From Alphaproteobacteria bacterium (GTDB lineage Bacteria; Pseudomonadota; Alphaproteobacteria; CACIAM-22H2), in NCBI GenBank assembly GCA_017308135.1, contig JAFKFM010000012.1, positions 62,001 through 126,000 of the forward strand: a stretch of DNA of 64,000 nucleotides. The letters are read 5' to 3'. Within the stretch, counting starts at the first letter, position 1, and each line of letters begins with the position of its first letter. This document shows, in pieces, positions 32,581 to 41,984 of the stretch. The translations under genes were made by a program, and so were the position numbers. A model generated the notes under the pieces. The model ran no database searches and was not told where the DNA came from. It was given only the letters and a program-made list of their open reading frames with translations.

Positions 32581-34452
32581 TTACCTGCCGACGAGCGCGA
32601 CCAGACCGAGGCTGAGCGACGGCACGAAGGTGATAACCGTCAGCCAGATCAACAGACCGATCATGAACGGCCAGCACGCGCGATAGGCAAGATGGATCGG
32701 CGTGTTGGTCACCTGTGCGGCCGTGAACACCAAGACCGCAAGCGGCGGGGTCAGCGCGCCGATGCACAGATTGGCGACCATGATGACGCCAAAATGGATC
32801 AGATCGACATTCGCCGCCTTCAACACCGGCACGAGCAGCGGGATCAGGATCACCATCGAGGCGATCATTTCCATCGCCAAGCCGACGAACAACAGGAACA
32901 GATTGATCGCCAGCAGCAGCAGCCACCACGTGCCCGCGAGGCCGCCGAGGATCGCCGTCATCTTCTGCGGCACTTGTTCGATGATGAGCGCGTAAGCGAA
33001 GGGCGCCGAGGCCGCGATCACCGCCATGATCGTCGTCGTTTCGATCAGGGATTCGCGGATCGCGTGAACGATCGTCATGCCCTTGGCCGCGCGATAGATA
33101 TACATGCCGCAGAAAATCGAATAGGCCGCCGCGATGGCACCCGCTTCGGTCGTCGAGAACACGCCGTAGCGGATGCCGCCGACGATGATAACCGGCAAAA
33201 CGAGTGCGGGCAGCGCGTTGCGGAACGCCTTGCCGCGCACACCCGGGGCCGGACGCGGGCCGCTATCGCCGATGCCGCGCCGGCGGCATTCGAAATAGAC
33301 GACCACCGACAGCGTCAGCGCCATCAGCAGGCCCGGCACGATCGTCGCGGTGAACAAGGCCCCCACCGACACCGTCGCCATCGCGCCGTAAATGATAAGG
33401 CCGAGGCTGGGCGGGATCATATTGGCGAGGATCGAGCCCGCACTCGTCAGCGCCACGCCGAAGGGCTTGGGATAGCCGCGCTTTTCCATCGCGGGCACCA
33501 TCGTTTTGGCCAACGCCGCCGCATCGGCGGTCGACGAACCCGACACACCGCCCATCAGCGTGTTGGTCAGCACGTTGACCTGGGCAAGGCCGCCGCGGAA
33601 ATGGCCGACCAAGGAATCCGCCAGCGCCACCAGGCGTTCGGTGATGCCGCTCGCATTCATCATGCCGCCCGCGAGCATGAAGAATGGGATGGACAGCAGC
33701 AGATAGTCCATCGAGTTCGTCAGGCTTTGCGGCACGGGCAGCAGCGCCAGCGAGCCCTGCGGCATGAACGCGACGAACGTACCGAAAATAAGCGAATCAA
33801 AGATCGGCACGCCGATCAGCATGAAGCCGATCGCCACGGTGACGAGCGGCAGCACGACGCCGAACGAGCCGACGAAGGTATGGCCGATCGCGGATTCGAG
33901 CAGGAAATAGAGCACGGCACCGGCGATCGTGGTCGCGAGACCCGAGAGCCAGGAGCGGAAACCCGCGACCGGTTCCAGCACCAGGAAGAACAAGGTCGCC
34001 GCCGCGCCGGCGGGCACGGCGAGATAGAGATACTTGTACGACCATTGAAGCGCGGGTGAGACGTAACTCGCGTTGGCGACCAGATCGGCCCCGCAGAAAA
34101 AAAGGAACACGGCGCTGCACGACGAAATCGCGCGCGCGAAGGCGGCGTGGACACGCCGCCCGTCGTCGGAGAGCGCGCGCGGCACCATTTCGATCGCGAT
34201 ATGCTTGGCGCGCCGCGCCAGCAATCCCAGCGACAACAGCACGAACCAGGCGAAGGCGAAACGTCCGAACTCCTCGGGCCAGCTCAGCGACGCGTTGAGC
34301 ACATAGCGGAAGAAGACCTGCAACAGCGCCACCAACACGGTGATGCTGAGCACCGCGACGCAGAGCGTTTCGAGAACGCGGTCGGCGACAAGGCTGATAC
34401 GCGCGGGCGCGCCGTTGGCGGGCGTCGCGAGACTGTCGGAGGAGGAGGACAT
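32581..34452 (-). CDS. TRAP transporter, fused small and large permease (DctQM)
   Basis: A 623-residue membrane protein. Residues 25-170 are the DctQ part, with RYVLNASLSWPEEFGRFAF as signature. Residues 200-623 are the DctM part, with GGVSGSSTADAAALAKTMVPAMEKRGYP and ANMIPPSLGLIIYGA, the conserved hairpin regions. Natural QM fusions are known, for example SiaQM. It works with the substrate-binding protein upstream in a Na+-driven secondary importer. The gap of 90 bases to dctP holds a strong hairpin. Confidence 0.92.
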   Translation of the reverse strand: MSSSSDSLATPANGAPARISLVADRVLETLCVAVLSITVLVALLQVFFRYVLNASLSWPEEFGRFAFAWFVLLSLGLLARRAKHIAIEMVPRALSDDGRRVHAAFARAISSCSAVFLFFCGADLVANASYVSPALQWSYKYLYLAVPAGAAATLFFLVLEPVAGFRSWLSGLATTIAGAVLYFLLESAIGHTFVGSFGVVLPLVTVAIGFMLIGVPIFDSLIFGTFVAFMPQGSLALLPVPQSLTNSMDYLLLSIPFFMLAGGMMNASGITERLVALADSLVGHFRGGLAQVNVLTNTLMGGVSGSSTADAAALAKTMVPAMEKRGYPKPFGVALTSAGSILANMIPPSLGLIIYGAMATVSVGALFTATIVPGLLMALTLSVVVYFECRRRGIGDSGPRPAPGVRGKAFRNALPALVLPVIIVGGIRYGVFSTTEAGAIAAAYSIFCGMYIYRAAKGMTIVHAIRESLIETTTIMAVIAASAPFAYALIIEQVPQKMTAILGGLAGTWWLLLLAINLFLLFVGLAMEMIASMVILIPLLVPVLKAANVDLIHFGVIMVANLCIGALTPPLAVLVFTAAQVTNTPIHLAYRACWPFMIGLLIWLTVITFVPSLSLGLVALVGR

Positions 34453-34498
34453 GGGAACCGGACTTCCGAAGGCGGATGAATTCGCCCGAGTAAAAGAA

Positions 34499-34526
34499 CG
34501 GGCGGCGGAATCGCTTCCGCCGCCCG
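34499..34526 (-). terminator. Strong intra-operon hairpin between dctP and dctQM
   Basis: CGGGCGGCGGAA (34499-34510) and TTCCGCCGCCCG (34515-34526) form a perfect 12-bp stem with a TCGC tetraloop, 17 bases after the dctP stop on the minus strand. No T run follows. It probably protects or attenuates the transcript so that the binding protein is made in excess over the membrane part. Confidence 0.65.
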
Positions 34527-34542
34527 GTGTATCAGTCGGACT

Positions 34543-35574
34543 TCAAGCGACGAGGCCGCGGATCTTGTCGATCATCGCCTTGGTCGCCGGGCTCTTGGAC
34601 GCGAACTCGGCGAAAAGCGGCTCGGTCGCCGCGCGCCACGCGGCCGTGTCGCCGGCCGTGCGCACGGTGATGCCGGAGGCCTTCAGCTCCTCCAGCGTCG
34701 CGGCCGTGTTGGCGCGATTGACGCGGCGCTGCTCGGCGAAGGCGACCTTCGCGGTGTCGCGCACGATCGTCTGCAATTCCGCCGGCAGCGAGTCGAGCCA
34801 GCGCGCGTTGACGCGCGTCGCCTTGGGCAGGAACCAGTGGTTCGTGAGCGTCATGTTCTTCGCCTGCTCGCCCCACTTGAAGCCCTTGATCGAGAACACG
34901 TCGGCTTCCAGCGCGTCGATCAGACCGGTCGACAGCGCGTTGTACTGCTCGGCATAGGCGAGCGGCGTGGGGTTCGCACCCAGCAGCTTCCAGAAATCGA
35001 CCCACACTTTCAGCTCGGGCACGCGGATTTTGAGGCCGCGCAGATCGGCCATCGTGGCGACCGGGCGCTTCGACAGCACGTGACGGAAGCCGACCTCGCC
35101 GTAATCGAGGAACTCGACGCCGGTCTTGGCGCGCGCGATGGCGGAGACTTCCTTGCCGATGTCGCCCTGCAACACGCGGTCGACATGCGCCTCGTCGCGA
35201 TAGATGAAGCCCGGCGCGCCGCCGGTCGCGGCGATTTCGGGCGCCACCGATTCTTCCGTATCGGGACCGCCGGTCGTGGCCTGGATCGTGCCGAGACGAT
35301 TCTGCTCGATCATCTGGGTGTAGCTGCCGAGCTGGCTGGCCGGGAAGTGCTGCGCGTCGATACGACCGCCGCTCTTCTCGTTCATCGCCTTGCCCCAGGC
35401 TTCGAAAGCCATCGTCAGCGGCGAGCCGATCGCTTCGGAATGGCCCATGCGGCAGACGAATTTCTGCTGCGCCAGGACGGCGGGGGCGGCCAGCGCCGAC
35501 AAGCCAATGGCGGCCGAGCCGGTCGCGAGCATCGAACGGCGCGAAATGCCGCGCGTATTACCGTGGGTGCGCAT
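34543..35574 (-). CDS. TRAP transporter substrate-binding protein (DctP family)
   Basis: A 343-residue exported protein. The leader has a twin-arginine motif (ISRRSMLATGS) and ends at about AAPAVLAQ. The mature protein begins with a DctP fold, KFVCRMGHSEAIGSPLTMA, and includes LRGLKIRVPE, where the Arg is the usual carboxylate-binding residue. The substrate is therefore likely an organic or sugar acid. It is the first gene of the nine-gene operon and lies directly under the LacI-type control region. Confidence 0.9.
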   Translation of the reverse strand: MRTHGNTRGISRRSMLATGSAAIGLSALAAPAVLAQQKFVCRMGHSEAIGSPLTMAFEAWGKAMNEKSGGRIDAQHFPASQLGSYTQMIEQNRLGTIQATTGGPDTEESVAPEIAATGGAPGFIYRDEAHVDRVLQGDIGKEVSAIARAKTGVEFLDYGEVGFRHVLSKRPVATMADLRGLKIRVPELKVWVDFWKLLGANPTPLAYAEQYNALSTGLIDALEADVFSIKGFKWGEQAKNMTLTNHWFLPKATRVNARWLDSLPAELQTIVRDTAKVAFAEQRRVNRANTAATLEELKASGITVRTAGDTAAWRAATEPLFAEFASKSPATKAMIDKIRGLVA

Positions 35575-35642
35575 ATTTCCTCCCTTGAGCGCCGTCCACG
35601 GGACGAACCGGGCGGCATTTTCGTGACGCGCAGACGATGCGC

Positions 35643-35658
35643 GCGTAAACGTTTGCGG
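35643..35658. promoter_or_regulatory. Candidate LacI-family operator 1
   Basis: GCGTAAACGTTTGCGG, centred on AAAC/GTTT. It lies about 70 bases upstream of the dctP start and is the copy nearest the catabolic operon, so it would repress that operon. Confidence 0.6.
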
Positions 35659-35708
35659 TCAAGGGGTTTGATAAGACAAAAATATTGTTATTTTTCAGAT
35701 ATTTATTT

Positions 35709-35726
35709 TGCGCAAACATTTGCACA
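35709..35726. promoter_or_regulatory. Candidate LacI-family operator 2
   Basis: TGCGCAAACATTTGCACA has perfect inner arms GCAAA/TTTGC and extended arms with a single mismatch. It is the best palindrome of the three and is 67 bases from operator 1, centre to centre. Confidence 0.65.
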
Positions 35727-35866
35727 GTCGATTGCGCAATCCGTGCAACAGCGCCCAAACGCACGAATCCCGTTCGCCATCAGGCGCCCGAACGCAACAA
35801 AGCGCAAGACCGATTCGTCGATAATCGATGAAATGATCGCCCCGCTTGTCGAATGCGAAAAATCGT

Positions 35867-35878
35867 GCAAACGATTGT
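35867..35878. promoter_or_regulatory. Candidate LacI-family operator 3 (autoregulation)
   Basis: GCAAACGATTGT has the same centre pattern with one weaker half. It ends 20 bases before the regulator's own ATG, just upstream of the ribosome-binding site, so the regulator probably represses itself. Confidence 0.55.
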
Positions 35879-35898
35879 CCTGACGACGGAGGATTCGA

Positions 35899-36966
35899 AT
35901 GACGCGGCCGACGAAAATGAAAGACATCGCACAGGCGCTGGGCCTGTCCGTGGCGACGGTGTCGCGCGCGCTGGCCGGTTCGTCGCGCATCAGCGAGGCC
36001 ACGCAAGCGCGCGTGCGCGAAGCCGCGGAGCGCGACGGCTATGTCGTCGATCTCGCCGCGCGCACGATGCGCAGCGGAACGTCGTCGATCGTCGGATTGC
36101 TGCTGCCCGATATCGAGAACGATTTCTATTCGACCGCCGCCAAAGCGATCGCCGATTGCTGCCGCGAGCGCGGCGCGCAGCTCGTCCTTGCCGTTACCGG
36201 CGACGACGCGGATCTCGAGCTTCACCATTTGCGCAATCTTTGCTCGGCGCGCGCGCTCGGCATCATCATGATTCCGTCGATCGCGCCCGCGGCCGAAACC
36301 TATCGCTTGATGCGCAGCGTGCCGCTCGTCCAATTCGTGCGCGAAAGCGCCAAGGTCGAATCCGATTGGTTCGGCATCGACGATGCGCAAGCCATGCGTC
36401 TTGCGGCCGAACATCTGATCGGTCTCGGCCATCGGCGCATCGCCTATATCGGCTCGACGCTCGCCATTTCCACCGGCCGCGCGCGCCTCGCCGGGTTCCG
36501 CCGCACGCTGGAGGATGCCGGGATCGAACCGATCGACGAGTTGCTGCACTCGGGCAGTTGCGACGCGGAGTTCGGCGCCGCGGCGATGGACAAGCTGCTG
36601 TCTTTGCGCCAACGCCCGACCGCCGTCGTCACGGCGGGGGCGCGGATTTGCGTGGGCGCTTACGACAGCGTGCGCGCCCACGGCGTGGACGTGCCGCGCG
36701 ATCTTTCCTTCGTCGGCTTCAGCGACGCGCCGATGCTGAAATGGTGCGGCCCCGGCATCACCACCGTCGCGATGCCGGTGCGCGATTTGGCGCTGGCCAC
36801 CACCGACCATCTGTTCCGCAAAGTGGCGGAAGGCAAACGCAAGGACGAAGCGTTCTGCAAGGTCATGCTGCGTCCCACCTTGGTCGAACGCCGCTCGACC
36901 GCGCCCTTTGTGGAACCGCCCCAGCGCCGCCGCGCCGTGCCCGTCGATATGATCGCCGCGAAGTGA
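35899..36966 (+). CDS. LacI-family transcriptional regulator
   Basis: A 355-residue repressor. The helix-turn-helix is at residues 6-27 (MKDIAQALGLSVATVSRALAG, with the VATVSRAL recognition helix), the hinge helix follows at about 45-60, and residues 62-340 form the periplasmic-binding-like effector domain (GLLLPDIENDFYS to LRPTLVERRS). It is divergent from the TRAP operon and is the obvious regulator; the inducer is probably the imported acid or an intermediate. Its TGA overlaps the ATG of hutD by one base. Confidence 0.92.
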   Translation: MTRPTKMKDIAQALGLSVATVSRALAGSSRISEATQARVREAAERDGYVVDLAARTMRSGTSSIVGLLLPDIENDFYSTAAKAIADCCRERGAQLVLAVTGDDADLELHHLRNLCSARALGIIMIPSIAPAAETYRLMRSVPLVQFVRESAKVESDWFGIDDAQAMRLAAEHLIGLGHRRIAYIGSTLAISTGRARLAGFRRTLEDAGIEPIDELLHSGSCDAEFGAAAMDKLLSLRQRPTAVVTAGARICVGAYDSVRAHGVDVPRDLSFVGFSDAPMLKWCGPGITTVAMPVRDLALATTDHLFRKVAEGKRKDEAFCKVMLRPTLVERRSTAPFVEPPQRRRAVPVDMIAAK

Positions 36967-37502
36967 TGCGGGTTCTCCGGCGTTCGGATTATCGCGTCGT
37001 CAAATGGAAGAACGGCCTTGGCGAAACCGCCGAGATCGCGATCCATCCCGCCACCGCCGACCTCGCGACTTTCGAATGGCGTCTGAGCATGGCGCGTGTG
37101 GCCACCGGCGGACCGTTTTCCGTATTCCCTGCGATCGACCGCCATCTCGCGATTTTGTCGGGCGACGGCATCGCGCTCACGCTCGGCGACCAGGCGCCGA
37201 TCAAATTGACGCAAGACACGCCGCCCCTTGCCTTTCCCGGCGACGTGCCCGCCTCGGCCGAATTGCTTGGGCGTCCGGTCACCGATCTCAACGCGATGGC
37301 GCGGCGGGGCTTGGGCTACACGCCGTCGATGACGCGGCTCGATCTCGACGGCGAAACCACGATCGATAAGACGACGCGGTTTCTGCTGATCCATTGCGCG
37401 ACCGGCGCCACCGACGCGCTTGGCACGGGCGACACGTTGATCGTCGAAAATGGCCCGGCGATCCTTCGCGGGACCGCCGGGCTTTACGTCATCACGTTCT
37501 AA
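36966..37502 (+). CDS. hutD: HutD family protein
   Basis: A 178-residue double cupin-like protein. [18 protein letters not shown] and the [31 protein letters not shown] block are family signatures. HutD is linked to histidine utilisation; in Pseudomonas it limits hut expression, perhaps by binding formiminoglutamate. The ATG overlaps the LacI stop (TGATG), so it is read through from the LacI gene, an unusual pairing. It faces hutU with a 4-base overlap of the stops. Confidence 0.88.
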   Translation: MRVLRRSDYRVVKWKNGLGETAEIAIHPATADLATFEWRLSMARVATGGPFSVFPAIDRHLAILSGDGIALTLGDQAPIKLTQDTPPLAFPGDVPASAELLGRPVTDLNAMARRGLGYTPSMTRLDLDGETTIDKTTRFLLIHCATGATDALGTGDTLIVENGPAILRGTAGLYVITF

Positions 37503-39196
37503 TTGCCGAGAATGCCCGGCAAGCGCAGCTGGTGCTGCTTGGCGCAGGCGATCGCGTCCTCGTAGCCCGCATCCGCGTGGCGCCACACGCCCGACGCCGG
37601 ATCGTTCCACAACACGCGCTCCAAGCGCTTCGCGGCCTCCGGCGTGCCGTCGGCGACGATCACCATGCCGGCATGCTGGCTATAGCCCATGCCGACTCCG
37701 CCGCCGTGATGGAGGCTCACCCAGGTGGCGCCCGACGCGGTGTTGACCAGCGCGTTCAGCAGCGGCCAATCCGACACCGCGTCGGAGCCGTCGCGCATCG
37801 CTTCGGTCTCGCGGTTCGGGCTCGCGACCGAGCCCGAATCCAAATGATCGCGGCCGATGACGATCGGGGCTTTGAGTTCGCCCTTCGCGACCATCTCGTT
37901 GAACATCAAACCGGCGCGATGGCGATCGCCCAAGCCGATCCAGCAGATACGCGCCGGCAAGCCTTGGAACGCGATGCGCTCGCGCGCCATGTCGAGCCAG
38001 TTGTGCAGATGCTTGTTCTCCGGGAACAAGCGCTTCATCGCTTCGTCGGTCTTGTAGATATCCTCCGGATCGCCTGACAGCGCACACCAGCGGAACGGCC
38101 CGATGCCCTTGCAGAACAACGGGCGGATATAAGCGGGCACAAAGCCGGGGAACGCGAAGGCGTTCTCCAAGCCTTCGTCGCGCGCGACCTGGCGGATGTT
38201 GTTGCCGTAATCGAGCGTGGGCACGCCCGCGTTCCAGAACCCGACCATCGCAGCGACATGCGCCTTCATCGAGGCGCGCGCGGCTTTCTCGACACCCTTC
38301 GGATCGGTTTCCTGGCGCGCACGCCATTCGCCGAGCTTCCAGCCGAGCGGCAGATAGCCGTGCAGCGGGTCATGCGCCGAGGTCTGATCGGTGACGATAT
38401 CGGGCCGGCCGTTGGGCAGTTTCTCGCCCGCCTTCATCCGGCGCAGAATCTCGGGGAACACTTCCGCCGCGTTGCCGATCAAGCCGACCGAGCGCGCCTG
38501 CCCCGCTTTCGTCCAGCGTTCGATCATCGCCAGCGCTTCGTCGAGGCTATGCGTTTTCTCGTCGCAATAGCGCGTGCGGATGCGCGCATCGACGCGGGTC
38601 TCGTCGCATTCGACGGCGAGGCAGCAAGCCCCCGCCATCACGGCCGCCAGCGGCTGGGCCCCGCCCATGCCGCCCAGACCGCCGGTCAAAATCCATTTGC
38701 CCTTAAGGTCGCCCTTGTAATGCTGGCGGCCGGCTTCGGCGAAGGTTTCATACGTGCCCTGCACGATGCCTTGCGTGCCGATATAGATCCACGAGCCCGC
38801 CGTCATCTGGCCGTACATCATCAGGCCCTTGCGATCGAGCTCGCCGAAATGGTCCCAATTGGCCCAGCGCGGCACGAGATTGGAATTGGCAATCAGCACG
38901 CGGGGTGCATCGGCATGCGTGCGCACGATCGCGACGGGCTTGCCCGATTGCACGACCAGCGTTTCGTCGCCTTCCAGCTTTTTAAGGCTGGCGACGATCG
39001 CGTCGAAATCCTTCCAGGTGCGCGCCGCGCGCCCGATGCCGCCATAGACGACCAATTCGTGCGGATTTTCCGCCACGTCGGGATGCAGATTGTTCATCAG
39101 CATCCGCATCGCGGCTTCCGTTTGCCAGGATTTGGCGGTCTTTTCCGGCCCCGTCGGGGGGTAAATATCGCGGGAATTATGGCGCGGATCGGTCAT
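37499..39196 (-). CDS. hutU: Urocanate hydratase
   Basis: A 565-residue enzyme, second step of histidine degradation, converting urocanate to imidazolonepropionate with tightly bound NAD+. The NAD-binding [18 protein letters not shown] and the highly conserved [22 protein letters not shown] are present, and length matches the family (about 555-565). The ATG at 39196 (MTDPRHNSR) is preferred over an ATG six codons upstream. It is divergent from hutC across a short AT-rich control region. Confidence 0.97.
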   Translation of the reverse strand: MTDPRHNSRDIYPPTGPEKTAKSWQTEAAMRMLMNNLHPDVAENPHELVVYGGIGRAARTWKDFDAIVASLKKLEGDETLVVQSGKPVAIVRTHADAPRVLIANSNLVPRWANWDHFGELDRKGLMMYGQMTAGSWIYIGTQGIVQGTYETFAEAGRQHYKGDLKGKWILTGGLGGMGGAQPLAAVMAGACCLAVECDETRVDARIRTRYCDEKTHSLDEALAMIERWTKAGQARSVGLIGNAAEVFPEILRRMKAGEKLPNGRPDIVTDQTSAHDPLHGYLPLGWKLGEWRARQETDPKGVEKAARASMKAHVAAMVGFWNAGVPTLDYGNNIRQVARDEGLENAFAFPGFVPAYIRPLFCKGIGPFRWCALSGDPEDIYKTDEAMKRLFPENKHLHNWLDMARERIAFQGLPARICWIGLGDRHRAGLMFNEMVAKGELKAPIVIGRDHLDSGSVASPNRETEAMRDGSDAVSDWPLLNALVNTASGATWVSLHHGGGVGMGYSQHAGMVIVADGTPEAAKRLERVLWNDPASGVWRHADAGYEDAIACAKQHQLRLPGILGN

Positions 39197-39221
39197 GTCG
39201 AACCCCCTTGTCATGTGCGCG

Positions 39222-39236
39222 GTTATAGATAATAAC
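39222..39236. promoter_or_regulatory. Candidate HutC operator between hutU and hutC
   Basis: GTTAT and ATAAC are inverted arms around 5 bases. They sit in a 30-base stretch (39221-39250) of almost pure A/T, in strong contrast to the GC-rich surroundings, with TATATACA next to it, similar to the half-sites bound by HutC in other bacteria. It would let HutC control both divergent units. Confidence 0.55.
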
Positions 39237-39271
39237 TATATACATATTATCCGAGTCAAGGACCCGTGCGC

Positions 39272-39973
39272 ATGAGAGGGGCCGAAATCAATTCCTGGCA
39301 GGCGGTGCAAACGGAAGTGCTGCGCCGTATCCGCGCGCATATTTGGCGTCCCGGCGACGCGATTCCGCACGAGGAGGCGCTGGCCGAGGAATTCGGCTGT
39401 GCGCGCGCCACGGTGAACCGCGCTTTGCGCCAATTGGCCGAGGACGGATTGCTCGATCGCCGCCGCAAGGCGGGCACGCGCGTGACGCTCAATCCGTCGC
39501 GCAAGGCGAAGCTCGACATTCCCGTGCTGCGCGTCGAGATCGAGGGCAAAGGCATGCGCTATTTCCACGAACTCGTTTCGCGCGAGATCGCAGCACCCCC
39601 GCTCGCCGCCCGCGCGCGGCTTCAGGCGAAGCAAGGCGAGGAACATCTGCATCTCGTTGCGCTGCATCTGGGCGACGACGCGCCCTATGTCTACGAGGAT
39701 CGCTGGATCAATCTCGCCGCCGTGCCCAAGGCGCGCAAGATCGACTTCACCGAAATCAGTGCGAACGAATGGCTGGTGCGCAACGTGCCCTTCGAAGGCG
39801 GCGAGATCGCCTTTTCGGCGATCGTCGCGGGCAAGCGCGACGCCGCGATTTTGCGCTGCGCGCAAGGCGATGGGCTGATGGCGATCGATCGCATCACGCG
39901 GCGTGCCGGCCAAGTCGTCACCGCCGTGCGCCAGATTTTCAAGCCCGGCTACCAGCTGCAAGCGCAACTCTGA
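39272..39973 (+). CDS. hutC: Histidine utilisation repressor, GntR/HutC family
   Basis: A 233-residue protein. The winged helix DNA-binding domain at 8-70 ([36 protein letters not shown]) is followed by a UTRA effector domain that would bind urocanate. I prefer ATG 39272 because AAGGA lies about ten bases upstream; GTG 39266 adds two residues. It is 10 bases before hutH, so repressor and first enzyme are made together. Confidence 0.92.
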   Translation: MRGAEINSWQAVQTEVLRRIRAHIWRPGDAIPHEEALAEEFGCARATVNRALRQLAEDGLLDRRRKAGTRVTLNPSRKAKLDIPVLRVEIEGKGMRYFHELVSREIAAPPLAARARLQAKQGEEHLHLVALHLGDDAPYVYEDRWINLAAVPKARKIDFTEISANEWLVRNVPFEGGEIAFSAIVAGKRDAAILRCAQGDGLMAIDRITRRAGQVVTAVRQIFKPGYQLQAQL

Positions 39974-39983
39974 GGACACCGTC

Positions 39984-41519
39984 ATGACCGTCACGCTCCG
40001 CCCCGGCCACGTCACGCTCGATCAACTGGCCTCGATCTATTGGCGGGGCGAAAACGCCGTGCTGGATCGCGGCGGCGACGCGCGCATCGAAGCGGCCGCC
40101 GCGCGCGTCGCGTCGATCGCGTCGGGCAACGCGCCGGTCTATGGGATCAATACGGGCTTCGGCAAACTCGCCTCGATCAAGATCGCGGTCGCGGACACCG
40201 CGACGCTTCAGCGCAACCTGATCCTGTCGCATTGCTGTGGCGTCGGCGCACCGATGCCCGAGAACGTCGTGCGCTTGATCATGGCGCTGAAGCTGATCTC
40301 GTTCGGGCGCGGCGCTTCGGGCGTGCGGCTCGATCTCGTGCGCCTGATCGAAGCGATGCTCGACAAGGGCGTCACACCGCTCATTCCCGAAAAAGGCTCG
40401 GTCGGCGCTTCGGGCGACCTCGCGCCCCTCGCCCATTTCGCCGCCGTCATGATGGGCGAAGCGGAAGCCTTCTATCAGGGCGAGCGTCTTCCGGGCGGTG
40501 AAGCGCTGAAGCGCGCGGGCCTTGAACCCGTTGTCCTCGTCGCCAAGGAAGGCCTTGCGCTCATCAACGGCACGCAAGCCTCGACCGCGCTCGCCTTGGC
40601 CGGGTATTTCCGCGCCAAGCGGGCGCTGGCCGCCGCTTTGGTAACGGGCGCCATGTCGGTCGACGCCGCGATGGGATCGTCCGCGCCCTTCGTCGAGGGG
40701 ATCCACACATTGCGCGGCCATCGCGGTCAGATCGACACGGCGGCGGCGTTGCGCGGGCTGCTCGAAGGCTCGATCATCCGTCAAAGCCATCTCGACGGCG
40801 ACGAGCGCGTGCAGGATCCGTACTGCCTGCGCTGTCAGCCGCAGGTCGATGGCGCCTGTCTCGATCTTCTGCGCCAAGCCGGCGCGACGCTGGAAATCGA
40901 AGCCAACGCGGTGACCGACAATCCGCTGGTGCTACCCGACGACAGCGTTGTGTCGGGCGGGAATTTCCATGCCGAGCCCGTCGCCTTCGCGGCCGACCAG
41001 ATCGCCATCGCTGTGTGCGAAATCGGCGCGATCGCGCAGCGGCGCATCGCCCTGCTGGTCGATCCCGCGTTGAGCTACGGTTTGCCCGCGTTCCTCACGC
41101 GCAAACCCGGGCTCAATTCCGGCTTGATGATCGCGGAAGTGACCTCGGCGGCACTGATGAGCGAGAACAAGCAGATGTCGCATCCCGCGTCGGTCGATTC
41201 GACGCCGACATCGGCCAATCAGGAGGATCACGTCTCCATGGCGTGCCATGGCGCACGCCGCCTCCTGGCGATGACCGAGAATCTCTACGGCATTCTCGGC
41301 ATCGAGGCGTTATGCGCGGCGCAAGGCGTCGAGCTGCGCGCGCCGCTGACGACCAGCAAGAAGCTGCAAGCCGCGATCGCGACATTGCGCCACGCGGTCC
41401 CCGCGCTGGACGAGGACCGCTATATGGCGCCCGATCTCGCCGCCGCGACCGCATTGGTCGCGAACGGCAAGATCCCCGAGAGCGTGAACGACGACGCGAT
41501 CGCCGCCCTCGCGCATTGA
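39984..41519 (+). CDS. hutH: Histidine ammonia-lyase
   Basis: A 511-residue enzyme that converts L-histidine to trans-urocanate and ammonia. The Ala-Ser-Gly triad that forms the MIO cofactor is at 142-144 in [14 protein letters not shown], and the catalytic Tyr is Y53 in [11 protein letters not shown]. Length is as expected. The ATG at 39984 follows a TGAGGA site. hutI and hutG/hutF are not within the window downstream of it. Confidence 0.97.
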   Translation: MTVTLRPGHVTLDQLASIYWRGENAVLDRGGDARIEAAAARVASIASGNAPVYGINTGFGKLASIKIAVADTATLQRNLILSHCCGVGAPMPENVVRLIMALKLISFGRGASGVRLDLVRLIEAMLDKGVTPLIPEKGSVGASGDLAPLAHFAAVMMGEAEAFYQGERLPGGEALKRAGLEPVVLVAKEGLALINGTQASTALALAGYFRAKRALAAALVTGAMSVDAAMGSSAPFVEGIHTLRGHRGQIDTAAALRGLLEGSIIRQSHLDGDERVQDPYCLRCQPQVDGACLDLLRQAGATLEIEANAVTDNPLVLPDDSVVSGGNFHAEPVAFAADQIAIAVCEIGAIAQRRIALLVDPALSYGLPAFLTRKPGLNSGLMIAEVTSAALMSENKQMSHPASVDSTPTSANQEDHVSMACHGARRLLAMTENLYGILGIEALCAAQGVELRAPLTTSKKLQAAIATLRHAVPALDEDRYMAPDLAAATALVANGKIPESVNDDAIAALAH

Positions 41520-41523
41520 AGCC

Positions 41524-41748
41524 TTACTGGGGTTTCTTCTCCGGCTTCTTTTTCGGCGGCATGCCGATGCGCGTGGTGCCGCCGAAGGCCGGCGGATCGC
41601 TGGCCGGGAAACTGTCTTCCAGCGCTTCCTCGACCGGATCGATGTCGTCGGGGTGACGCGCGGCCTTCTCCTTCTCCGCTTCCTTCAATGCCGCGTCCTT
41701 GCGCGGCTTGGGCGTCGGGATCTTCGTCGTGCTTTGGGGGTGAGTCAT
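41524..41748 (-). CDS. Small hydrophilic protein with SFPASDPP motif
   Basis: A 74-residue, highly charged, probably disordered protein. EEALEDSFPASDPPAF is a motif repeated in many short alphaproteobacterial proteins of unknown function, and the C-terminus is Lys/Pro-rich. AAGGAGAG is at a good distance from the ATG at 41748. It faces hutH with 4 bases between stops. The 236-base gap to the next gene has no recognised element. Confidence 0.7.
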   Translation of the reverse strand: MTHPQSTTKIPTPKPRKDAALKEAEKEKAARHPDDIDPVEEALEDSFPASDPPAFGGTTRIGMPPKKKPEKKPQ

Positions 41749-41984
41749 GATGGCTCTCTCCTTCTGCCTCGGATTGACGACGATCCATCCCGACCACGCG
41801 ACGGCCGACGGCGCAACCGGGAAGCCGCGCATGGCGGCCGGCGCAAAGACGCGGCGCTCATCGTTGCGGCCGTTAGACGCAATCCCCGAAATGGAATTTT
41901 CGCGCGGCCGCATTCCTTCCCGCAAGTTCGCGGATGTTTTCCCGCGGCACTGGCACGGCGACTTTGCGGCGAAAGAGCGGCGCG

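Larger units (their letters stand above)
35575..35898. promoter_or_regulatory. Divergent control region between the TRAP operon and the LacI regulator
   Basis: 324 bases without a gene, AT-rich in the middle (35660-35710). It carries three copies of a related palindrome of consensus GCAAAC/GNTTGC (listed separately) and one more perfect palindrome, ATTGCGCAAT (35731-35740). This is the expected form of a LacI-family regulated divergent promoter. GGAGGA precedes the regulator start. Confidence 0.7.

Noticed and set aside
32692..34059. 455-codon plus-strand open frame
   Set aside because: Antisense to the TRAP permease; His/Arg/Asp/Gln-rich with no domain, which is the mirror of hydrophobic codons.
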